Shown here: positions 1-5,103 of the stretch, piece after piece
Position numbering within the stretch: position 1 is the stretch's first letter
How the letters are laid out: the number at the start of each line of letters is the position of its first letter
Assembly: GCA_023818905.1 (NCBI GenBank)
Contig: JAMWDE010000077.1
Coordinates: 1 to 5,103, forward strand
Length of the DNA stretch: 5,103 nt
From: Candidatus Omnitrophota bacterium
Lineage (GTDB): Bacteria > Omnitrophota > Gorgyraeia > Gygaellales > Profunditerraquicolaceae
Direction: 5' to 3'
Notes under the pieces: model-generated
Told to the model about the DNA's origin: nothing
Database searches by the model: none
Seen by the model: the letters and a program-made list of their open reading frames with translations, nothing else
Made by a program: the position numbers and the translations under genes

Positions 1-18
1 CTACTTTTAGCTTTGAAC

Positions 19-72
19 GCGAGATAAACTTAAACTTAGTGCGAGATAAGGCTTGAAGGTAGCTATAAGGCT
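19..72. repeat. Short direct repeats in the nadE leader
   Basis: GCGAGATAA occurs exactly at 19-27 and at 41-49, 22 bp apart (about two helical turns). ATAAGGCT occurs exactly at 46-53 and 65-72, 19 bp apart. The two repeat pairs overlap at 46-49, giving a loose series of three units with a period of about 20 bp. A further degenerate copy (AAGGCCTGAA, 83-92) may extend it. This could be a cluster of protein binding sites or remnants of a degenerate repeat; the sequence alone does not decide. Confidence 0.4.
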
Positions 73-156
73 AATTTGAGAGAAGGCCTGAATTCAGCTT
101 TTGTGTTTTTATCCTGTTTCGTCTTCGTGTGGATGTTTTGGGCAATAACCAACAAG

Positions 157-162
157 AAGGAG
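157..162 (+). promoter_or_regulatory. Displaced Shine-Dalgarno-like site before nadE
   Basis: AAGGAG lies 21 bases before the nadE ATG, too far for a standard ribosome binding site. It sits in the loop of a possible small hairpin with arms AACAA (151-155) and TTGTT (163-167); an alternative pairing is ATAAC (145-149) with GTTAT (165-169). The nearest in-frame codon at ordinary spacing is ATT at 172, a rare start codon, and a TAA at 169-171 closes the frame above it. The site may therefore be non-functional, regulatory, or serve an ATT start adding four residues. Confidence 0.35.
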
Positions 163-183
163 TTGTTATAAATTTTAAGTAAT

Positions 184-918
184 ATGCAAATAGACCACTT
201 AAGATCGCATATAGTTAACTGGATTAAAAAAGAAGTTGTATATTCTAAAACTAAAGGTGTGGTGCTTGGTTTAAGTGGCGGACTTGATTCCAGCGTAGTG
301 GCTTTTTTGGCAAAAGAAGCGCTGGGTAAAGATAGGGTATTGGCTCTGATACTTTCCTGCCATAGCCAAAATCAAGATATGGTAGATGCAAAATTAGTAA
401 TTCGCTTATTAGGTATAAAAAGAAAGCTAATAGATTTATCTAAGACCTATGATTATCTATTGCAGATTCTACCAAAGGCAGATAGGTTAACTCAGGCAAA
501 TCTCAAGACGCGCCTGAGGATGTCGATTTTATATTACTTTGCTAATAAGTTAAATTATTTGGTCTGTGGAACTTCCAACAAGTCAGAATTAATGGTGGGT
601 TATTTTACCAAATATGGCGATGGAGCAGCGGATATATTGCCTATAGGTGATCTGTTAAAAACCCAGGTAAGGCAGTTAGCAGTGGCATTAGGCGTTCCCA
701 AGCGCATCATTGTAAAACCTCCTACTGCTGGTCTTTGGCCAGGTCAGACCGACGAGGAGGAGATGGGTATTGTGTATTCTGAATTGGATGATATATTAGA
801 ACGTATACAGAAAAAAAGGCGACAGATTATTTCTGAAGTAAAGGTAAACCAAGTAAAGGCTATGATAGAACGTTCAGAGCACAAAAGAGAAGTACCAAAA
901 ATATGCAAGGTAAATTAA
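184..918 (+). CDS. nadE: NH3-dependent NAD+ synthetase
   Basis: This enzyme performs the last step of NAD+ synthesis: ATP-driven adenylation of nicotinic acid adenine dinucleotide, then amidation with ammonia (EC 6.3.1.5), in the cytoplasm. The 244-residue protein is an N-type ATP pyrophosphatase. The P-loop SGGLDSS is at residues 31-37, followed by the NLKTRLR block (106-112), GTSNKSE (129-135), GYFTKYGDGAAD (139-150) and PPTAGLWPGQTDEEE (179-193), all hallmarks of the family. There is no N-terminal glutaminase (nitrilase-like) domain, so free ammonia rather than glutamine should be the nitrogen donor, which fits a cluster containing glutamine synthetase. Length is near the usual 245-275. 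ATG at 184 is the only ordinary start after the in-frame TAA at 169, but it lacks a well-spaced ribosome binding site. The stop overlaps the ribosome binding site of the next gene. Confidence 0.94.
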   Translation: MQIDHLRSHIVNWIKKEVVYSKTKGVVLGLSGGLDSSVVAFLAKEALGKDRVLALILSCHSQNQDMVDAKLVIRLLGIKRKLIDLSKTYDYLLQILPKADRLTQANLKTRLRMSILYYFANKLNYLVCGTSNKSELMVGYFTKYGDGAADILPIGDLLKTQVRQLAVALGVPKRIIVKPPTAGLWPGQTDEEEMGIVYSELDDILERIQKKRRQIISEVKVNQVKAMIERSEHKREVPKICKVN

Positions 919-923
919 GGAGG
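916..923 (+). promoter_or_regulatory. Strong ribosome binding site of the Lrp-type gene
   Basis: TAAGGAGG ends five bases before the ATG at 929, and its TAA is the nadE stop codon. This fixes the start of the regulator gene and suggests translational coupling with nadE. Confidence 0.75.
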
Positions 924-928
924 CAGGG

Positions 929-1414
929 ATGGATGAGTTGTTAGAGATTTTAGAGAAGGACGGTCGTGCCAGTGTAGAGGATATAGCTAAGATGTTGAAG
1001 AAGAAACCACAAGCAATCAGGCAGGCAATTAGGAGATATGAAAAAGAAGGCATAATCTTAAAGTACAAGGCAGTCATAAACAAGGAATTGATTAAAGAGA
1101 AGGATGTTGAGGTAAGGGCTTTGATTGAGGTTAACGTTACTCCTCAGAAAGATGTAGGTTTTGACCGTATTGCCGAAAGGATATATTCTTTTCCTGAAGT
1201 GGTTAGTTGTTATCTTGTTTCAGGAACCTATGACTTGCTATTGATAGTGGAAGGTAGAGACTTGCATACGGTCTCCAGTTTTGTGGCTGAAAAGTTGGCT
1301 CCATTGGAGAATGTTAAAGGCACTACCACCCATTTTCTTCTAAAGAAATATAAGGAGGATGGTGTGGTTTTAAAGCATAAAGAAGAGAATAAAAGGATTG
1401 CCATATCTTATTAG
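929..1414 (+). CDS. Lrp/AsnC-family transcriptional regulator (AlaR/YugG-like)
   Basis: This is a DNA-binding regulator that usually senses an amino acid and acts as a dimer or octamer. In the 161-residue protein, residues 1-45 form the N-terminal helix-turn-helix (LLEILEKDGRASVEDIAKML, then a recognition helix around KKPQAIRQAIRRYEKEGII). Residues about 63-140 form the RAM/AsnC ligand domain, including VGFDRIAERIYSFPEV (76-91) and SGTYDLLLIVEG (98-109). The segment TTTHFLLKKYKEDGV (132-146) resembles, from memory, the Bacillus subtilis YugG (AlaR) subgroup. There the gene also precedes an aminotransferase (YugH/AlaT) and controls it. By analogy this protein probably regulates the aminotransferase that follows, perhaps through the inverted repeat between them; that last step is inference. 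The start at 929 has a strong ribosome binding site, and the gap from nadE is 10 bp. Confidence 0.93.
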   Translation: MDELLEILEKDGRASVEDIAKMLKKKPQAIRQAIRRYEKEGIILKYKAVINKELIKEKDVEVRALIEVNVTPQKDVGFDRIAERIYSFPEVVSCYLVSGTYDLLLIVEGRDLHTVSSFVAEKLAPLENVKGTTTHFLLKKYKEDGVVLKHKEENKRIAISY

Positions 1415-1420
1415 TTGGCC

Positions 1421-1447
1421 GATCTGTTGATTCAATCTAAACAGATC
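1421..1447. repeat. Perfect 8-bp inverted repeat between regulator and aminotransferase genes
   Basis: GATCTGTT (1421-1428) is exactly complementary in reverse to AACAGATC (1440-1447), with an 11-base spacer (1429-1439) that can itself form a tiny GAT/ATC stem. It lies 6 bp after the regulator stop and 22 bp before the aminotransferase start. No T-run follows on the + strand and none is in place on the - strand, so it does not look like an intrinsic terminator. It may be an operator for the neighbouring Lrp-type protein, or an RNA hairpin affecting processing or translation. The symmetry is seen; the function is inferred. Confidence 0.6.
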
Positions 1448-1469
1448 AGTAAACTAACAAATAATAACT

Positions 1470-2627
1470 ATGATGATTTCTAAAAAAGTACAAAATATGC
1501 AACCCTCTGGGATACGCACATTTTTTGATTTGGTGCTGGGCATGAAGGATGTTATCTCTTTAGGAGTGGGAGAACCTGATTTTGTTACTCCGTGGCAGAT
1601 AAGGGAGGCAGGGATATATTCTCTGGAGGAAGGTTTTACCTCCTATACTTCTAATAAAGGGCTATATAGGTTGAGATTAGCCATAAGTCGCCATCTACAC
1701 AATAGGTATAATCTGGATTATTCTCCTGAGGATGAGATTCTTATTACTGTGGGAGTAAGCGAGGCAACCGATTTGGTCTTAAGGGCTATTATAAACAAAG
1801 GAGACAAGATACTAATTCCCATACCTGGATATGTGTCATATGGTCCACTTACGGAATTAGCAGGCGGTGTGCCTGTATATATTGATACATCTAAAGAGAA
1901 TTTTAAACTTACTCCTTCAACCTTAGAGAAACACATAGATAAAAATACCAAGGCATTGATTCTAAATTATCCCAATAATCCCACTGGTATTTCTTATACC
2001 AAGGCAGAACTAAAACAGATTAATAAGGTTATTTTGAAGTATAAATTACTTTGTATTACCGATGAGGTTTACGGTGATCTTACCTACGATTTTGAGCATA
2101 CTCCTTTTGCCACATTACCCAAAGCTAAAGAGAGAACTGTATATCTTAATGGATTTTCCAAGTCCTATGCTATGACCGGATGGCGGGTAGGATTTGCTTG
2201 TGGGCCAAAGGATGTGATTGCGGCAATGACTAAGATTCATCAATATACCATCATGTGCGTGTCCATTACTAGTCAGATGGCTGCCTGCGAGGCACTACAT
2301 GCAGGTAGGTCTGCAGTGGAGTACATGAAGAGAGAATATAGAAGAAGAAAAGAATTCATCATGGAGGGATTAGAGCATTTAGGTCTGAAGTGCATTAAGC
2401 CTCAAGGTGCCTTTTATGTTTTTGCTTCTATAAAAGATACGATGATGGGTTCTTTAGAATTTTCCAGAGAACTGTTAGAAAGGCAGAAGGTAGCAGTAGT
2501 GCCAGGGACTGCCTTTGGTTATAATGGCGAAGGCTACATCAGGATTTCGTATGCTGCAAGTTTTGAAAATCTAAAAGAGGGGCTTTGCCGTATGGAGGAA
2601 TTTTTAAAGACAATAAGGAGGGGATAA
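1470..2627 (+). CDS. Class I/II PLP-dependent aminotransferase (AlaT/YugH-like, probably alanine transaminase)
   Basis: This fold-type I enzyme transfers amino groups between an amino acid and a 2-oxoacid, usually with glutamate/2-oxoglutarate as one pair. In the 385-residue protein, visible key sites are LGVGEPDFVTP (31-41) at the substrate end, NYPNNPTG (166-173) with the cofactor-contacting Asn170, TDEVY (197-201) with Asp198 for the PLP nitrogen, and GFSKSYAMTGWR (228-239) with Lys231 as Schiff-base lysine. Arg358 in GYIRISYA should bind the substrate carboxylate. The opening MQPSGIRTFFDL and the VISLGVGEPDFV block recall B. subtilis YugH (AlaT), and the preceding Lrp-type gene matches that pairing, so alanine synthesis from pyruvate is the best guess. 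Aspartate or aromatic substrates cannot be excluded. Two adjacent ATGs (1470, 1473) can serve as start; no Shine-Dalgarno sequence precedes them. The stop overlaps the glnA start by one base (TAATG). Confidence 0.93.
   Translation: MMISKKVQNMQPSGIRTFFDLVLGMKDVISLGVGEPDFVTPWQIREAGIYSLEEGFTSYTSNKGLYRLRLAISRHLHNRYNLDYSPEDEILITVGVSEATDLVLRAIINKGDKILIPIPGYVSYGPLTELAGGVPVYIDTSKENFKLTPSTLEKHIDKNTKALILNYPNNPTGISYTKAELKQINKVILKYKLLCITDEVYGDLTYDFEHTPFATLPKAKERTVYLNGFSKSYAMTGWRVGFACGPKDVIAAMTKIHQYTIMCVSITSQMAACEALHAGRSAVEYMKREYRRRKEFIMEGLEHLGLKCIKPQGAFYVFASIKDTMMGSLEFSRELLERQKVAVVPGTAFGYNGEGYIRISYAASFENLKEGLCRMEEFLKTIRRG
2616..2621 (+). promoter_or_regulatory. Ribosome binding site deciding the glnA start
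   Basis: AGGAGG lies five bases before the ATG at 2627, inside the last codons of the aminotransferase gene. It supports that ATG over an in-frame TTG at 2585 that would add 14 residues, and suggests translational coupling through the TAATG overlap. Confidence 0.8.
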
Positions 2628-3958
2628 TGTCTAGAATCACTAAGGTGGAGATTTTAAAATTAGTAAAAAAATACAATGTAAGGTTTATCAGACTCTGGTT
2701 TACAGATGTTTTGGGTTTCTTAAAAGGATTCACTATCACGAGAGATGAGCTTCCGCGCGCCTTGGAGGATGGAATGGGTTTTGATGGTTCCTCTATTGAG
2801 GGTTTTGCTCGCATAGAAGAATCAGATATGATTGCCCGTCCTGATATCTCAACTTTTGCAATTTTGCCTTGGGAGGCAAAGGATGGCTATAATATAGCCA
2901 GGATGTTTTGTGATATATACGAACCTAATGGCCAGCCATTTGAAGGAGACCCTCGTTATGTGCTTAAAAAGAATCTCTTGCGCGCTAAGAAGATGGGATT
3001 TGTATACAACGTAGGACCAGAATTGGAATATTTTTATTTTAGTAATCCCAAAGACACTATTGTTTTGGATAGGGGTGGATATTTTGACCTTGCGCCTTTG
3101 GATTTTGCCCAAAAGGTAAGGCATCAAACCGTAGCTGCCTTAGAGAGTTTAGGAATAACGGTAGAGTACAGTCATCATGAGGTTGCCTCGAGTCAACATG
3201 AGATAGACCTGCGTTACAATGATGCCCTAACTATGGCAGATAATGTGATGACTTACCGTCTGGTAGTGAAGGAGATTGCGCAACAGAATGGGCTTCACGC
3301 TACATTTATGCCCAAACCCATTTTAGGCATAAACGGTTCAGGTATGCATACGCATATGTCTTTATTTAAAGGGTCCAAGAATGTATTTTTTGATCCCAAG
3401 GATAAATTCCACCTTTCCAAGATAGCTAAACACTTCATTGCTGGTTTACTTAGATATGCAGCTGAGATTACTTCTATTACTAGTCAGTGGGTTAATTCTT
3501 ACAAGAGATTAGTACCAGGTTATGAGGCACCAGTGTATATCTGCTGGGCACAGATGAATCGTTCCGCACTCATCAGGGTTCCGATGTATAAACCAGGTAG
3601 AGAACAATCCACTAGAATAGAGTATCGTGCCCCTGACCCTGCATGTAATCCTTACTTGGCTTTTGCAGTAATGTTAGCCGCAGGCCTTGAAGGTATAGAG
3701 AGGCAGTTACCTTTGACCGAGCCAGCCAATGATAATATTTATAATATGAGCGAAGAGGAGAGGGCGCGTGCAAAGATAAAATCCCTTCCTGAAGATTTAC
3801 TGGAAGCCATCAAGATTACTGAGAATTCAGATTTAGTAAAAAATGTTTTAGGAGAGCGAGTATTTAATTTCTTTATCCGTAATAAGAAGATGGAGTGGGA
3901 TGAATATAAGCAACAGGTTACCCGCTATGAGATAGAGAAGTATCTGCCAATCCTTTGA
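2627..3958 (+). CDS. glnA: Type I glutamine synthetase (GSI-alpha-like)
   Basis: This enzyme makes glutamine from glutamate, ammonia and ATP (EC 6.3.1.2) as a cytoplasmic dodecamer and is the main ammonia assimilation step. The 443-residue protein has the N-terminal beta-grasp domain (about 10-100) with FDGSSIEGF (52-60), then the catalytic domain. That domain includes GPELEYF (130-136) with metal ligands Glu132/Glu134, HHEVASSQHEID (183-194), MPKPILGINGSGMH (228-241), NSYKRLVPGYEAP (290-302) and RAPDPACNPY (334-343). Arg62 in ARIEESDM matches by position the B. subtilis Arg62 involved in feedback inhibition. The length and the NIYNM segment (370-374), in place of the NLYDLP adenylylation motif of enterobacteria, argue for the alpha-type enzyme, not controlled by adenylylation. 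SQWVNSYKRL replaces the commoner NPTVNSYKRL. Start at ATG 2627 is set by a strong ribosome binding site. It is followed at 27 bp by an ANTAR regulator. Confidence 0.97.
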   Translation: MSRITKVEILKLVKKYNVRFIRLWFTDVLGFLKGFTITRDELPRALEDGMGFDGSSIEGFARIEESDMIARPDISTFAILPWEAKDGYNIARMFCDIYEPNGQPFEGDPRYVLKKNLLRAKKMGFVYNVGPELEYFYFSNPKDTIVLDRGGYFDLAPLDFAQKVRHQTVAALESLGITVEYSHHEVASSQHEIDLRYNDALTMADNVMTYRLVVKEIAQQNGLHATFMPKPILGINGSGMHTHMSLFKGSKNVFFDPKDKFHLSKIAKHFIAGLLRYAAEITSITSQWVNSYKRLVPGYEAPVYICWAQMNRSALIRVPMYKPGREQSTRIEYRAPDPACNPYLAFAVMLAAGLEGIERQLPLTEPANDNIYNMSEEERARAKIKSLPEDLLEAIKITENSDLVKNVLGERVFNFFIRNKKMEWDEYKQQVTRYEIEKYLPIL

Positions 3959-3985
3959 ATCGCATATCCCTTAACTCTTTAACAT

Positions 3986-4723
3986 ATGTCAAAGCCTAAA
4001 TCGAACAAAAAACAGGGTTATCAGGTATTTTTAAAACAGATAGAGGCAATATCTAAAGTGGCCAGTCTCATAACATCAGGGTTGTATTTAGAGGAATTGT
4101 TGAGACTTACCGTTAATGTTACTGCTGAGGTGATGAATTCAAAGATCTGTTCTCTGATGCTATTGGATTCTGAGAAGGGAGAACTGGTTATTAAGGCGAC
4201 TCAATCTGTTTCCGAGGCATACAACAAAAAGCCGAATATCAAACTGGGAGAAGGCATAGCCGGCAAAGTGGCAAAAGAAAATAAGATTATCTGTGTTTCA
4301 GATGTTAGAGAAGATCAGCGTTATATAAATAAAGATATTGCTAAAAGAGAAGGTCTAGTTTCTTTAGCGAGTGTCCCTTTAGCAGTTAAAGGAAGGGTTA
4401 TTGGTGTACTTAACTGCTATACCTCAAGGAGGCATATATTTACCAAGCATGAATTGGACATTTTAACCGCTTTAGCAAATCAGGCAGCTATAGCTATTGA
4501 GAATGCCGAGTTGGACTTAAGGGCGCGCAGTGCTGAAGAAGCCTTGATAACTCGCAAGATTATAGAACGAGCAAAAGAGATACTTGCCCAAGAAGTGAAC
4601 ATGTTGCCTTCTGAGGCTTACAGGTTAATCCAGAGACAGAGCATGGACAGTCGCAAGTCTATGCGTGAGATTGCTGAAGCAATTATCTTGTCTAAGGAAA
4701 TAAAAGAGAAAAAATTAAAATAA
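3986..4723 (+). CDS. GAF-ANTAR signal-responsive antitermination regulator
   Basis: This is a predicted RNA-binding antiterminator with a built-in sensor. In the 245-residue protein, a basic N-terminus (1-12) leads into a helical linker and a GAF domain (about 33-173), with GEGIAGKVA (88-96), SLASVPLAVKGRVIGVLN (126-143) and the ending LANQAAIAIENAEL (163-176). A short coiled linker leads to an ANTAR domain (about 186-236) with RKIIERAKEIL (190-200), PSEAYRLIQRQSMDSRKSM (208-226) and REIAEAII (227-234). ANTAR domains bind paired six-base-loop hairpins in nascent RNA and block terminator formation. The alanine usual before the conserved methionine is Ser219 here. There is no response-regulator receiver domain, so the input should be a GAF ligand or partner, not phosphorylation. 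Placement just after glnA suggests nitrogen-linked control, as for ANTAR proteins beside glnA in some clostridia. No Shine-Dalgarno site precedes the ATG. Confidence 0.93.
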   Translation: MSKPKSNKKQGYQVFLKQIEAISKVASLITSGLYLEELLRLTVNVTAEVMNSKICSLMLLDSEKGELVIKATQSVSEAYNKKPNIKLGEGIAGKVAKENKIICVSDVREDQRYINKDIAKREGLVSLASVPLAVKGRVIGVLNCYTSRRHIFTKHELDILTALANQAAIAIENAELDLRARSAEEALITRKIIERAKEILAQEVNMLPSEAYRLIQRQSMDSRKSMREIAEAIILSKEIKEKKLK

Positions 4724-4737
4724 ATGGGTTAAGCAAA

Positions 4738-5103
4738 ATGAATAGATATTGTCCTAATTGTGGAAAGTTGTTAGAAGAGAATAGTCCTCTTAGGTGTCTA
4801 AATTGCAATATAGATATACCTACTTACATCAGGATAAATTTAGAAAATCTTAAGAAAGAGAAGGATTATCTAGCAATCTATAAAGAAAAGATAGATGCCG
4901 AGGTCACCAAAAAGATAAAATCAAATATAAGTAGGTATATAGGGGTATTGGCATTTATCTGTATAGGTGGCCTATTTTTGATTTACGTTAGTAATCAAAA
5001 TATAACTTCTCATATAGTTACGCAGCAGCTTACAGAGGAACTCAAAGATAGTGGTATAAGACAGGTTATAAACAATGCTGCCAAGACAAAAACAGAGCAG
5101 ATT
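4738..5103 (+). CDS. Zinc-ribbon, single-pass membrane protein (partial, runs off window)
   Basis: This open frame starts 14 bp after the ANTAR gene and continues to the last base, giving 122 residues with no stop. The N-terminus is a zinc ribbon with Cys5, Cys8, Cys20 and Cys23 (CPNCG then CLNC). A charged, probably helical segment follows (about 34-64), then one hydrophobic segment (about 67-84: YIGVLAFICIGGLFLIYV) that should be a transmembrane helix or uncleaved anchor. After it comes a polar region beginning SNQNITSHIV. By the positive-inside rule the lysine-rich zinc-ribbon side should be cytoplasmic and the unseen C-terminus outside. I do not recognise the family or a function. ATG 4738 is preferred because the ATG at 4724 is in another frame and stops after two codons. 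No clear ribosome binding site precedes it. Confidence 0.85.
   Translation, partial: MNRYCPNCGKLLEENSPLRCLNCNIDIPTYIRINLENLKKEKDYLAIYKEKIDAEVTKKIKSNISRYIGVLAFICIGGLFLIYVSNQNITSHIVTQQLTEELKDSGIRQVINNAAKTKTEQI

Larger units (their letters stand above)
1..183. other. Leader/intergenic region upstream of nadE
   Basis: No complete gene is visible here. The + strand frame starting at base 3 is open for 17 codons to a TGA at 54-56, so it could be the tail of an upstream gene, but it is too short to support. The stretch contains short direct repeats (19-72), a 10-bp palindrome CTGAATTCAG (88-97) followed by T-rich sequence (99-110), and an AAGGAG site (157-162). The palindrome plus T-rich run might be a weak terminator of an upstream gene, but the stem is short and interrupted. 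I see no good sigma-70 type -35/-10 pair at correct spacing. Confidence 0.5.

Noticed and set aside
3..56. Open + strand frame of 17 codons ending in TGA, possibly the C-terminus of an upstream gene
   Set aside because: An open run this short at the window edge is likely by chance, and no motif supports coding.
60..73. Six-base-loop hairpin TAGC-TATAAG-GCTA as a candidate ANTAR RNA target
   Set aside because: The stem is only four base pairs, the loop lacks A at position 1 and G at position 4, and no second matching hairpin follows.
83..110. Possible intrinsic terminator: palindrome CTGAATTCAG with T-rich sequence after it
   Set aside because: The stem would be only three base pairs plus three more across a two-base bulge, and the T-run is broken by G residues; too weak to call.
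874..1083. Reverse-strand open frame of 69 codons over the nadE/regulator junction
   Set aside because: It lies antisense to two well-supported genes and shows no family motif; a shadow frame.
1718..1951. Reverse-strand open frame inside the aminotransferase gene
   Set aside because: It is antisense to conserved aminotransferase coding sequence, with no recognisable protein features.
2585..2626. TTG start extending glutamine synthetase by 14 residues
   Set aside because: ATG 2627 has AGGAGG at ideal spacing, and family members begin close to that position; the extension overlaps the aminotransferase coding sequence.
2539..3127. Two reverse-strand open frames (2539-2814 and 2849-3127) within glnA
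   Set aside because: Both are antisense to highly conserved glutamine synthetase sequence and have no motif of their own.
3963..3988. CATAT/ATATG arms flanking the gap before the GAF-ANTAR start, with ACATATGT palindrome over the ATG
   Set aside because: Five AT-rich base pairs across a 16-base loop are expected by chance in DNA of this composition.

Overview
The window is AT-rich bacterial DNA carrying six genes, all on the + strand, packed into what looks like one nitrogen/amino-acid metabolism cluster. I cannot assign the organism firmly. The glutamine synthetase is the short type I (alpha-like) form, and the regulator/aminotransferase pair resembles Bacillus AlaR/AlaT. Together with the ANTAR regulator and the uneven use of Shine-Dalgarno sites, this suggests an uncultivated or deep-branching anaerobic bacterium (for example Omnitrophota-, Chloroflexota- or Firmicutes-like). 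That placement is an inference from memory of protein families.

Layout. Positions 1-183 hold no complete gene. They contain short direct repeats, a small palindrome and a purine-rich ribosome-binding-like site far from the next start. Then come nadE (184-918, ammonia-dependent NAD+ synthetase), an Lrp/AsnC-family regulator (929-1414), a perfect 8-bp inverted repeat in the 55-bp gap (1421-1447), and a class I aminotransferase (1470-2627). The aminotransferase stop overlaps the start of glnA (2627-3958, glutamine synthetase) by one base. A GAF-ANTAR regulator follows (3986-4723), and last is an incomplete zinc-ribbon/membrane protein (4738 to the window edge). Gaps are 10, 55, -1, 27 and 14 bp. 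I see no convincing intrinsic terminator between genes, so cotranscription is plausible.

How they fit together. GlnA fixes ammonia into glutamine. NadE uses ammonia directly to amidate nicotinic acid adenine dinucleotide. The aminotransferase moves amino groups between glutamate and a 2-oxoacid, probably pyruvate/alanine. The Lrp-type protein probably senses an amino acid and controls the aminotransferase. The GAF-ANTAR protein probably binds nascent RNA and prevents termination in response to a signal read by its GAF domain. ANTAR proteins next to glnA are known in some Firmicutes, so this is most likely a variant of a known arrangement rather than a wholly new system. I looked for the two-hairpin, six-base-loop RNA target of ANTAR proteins in the non-coding gaps by eye and did not find it. 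The RNA target of this regulator is the main open question.
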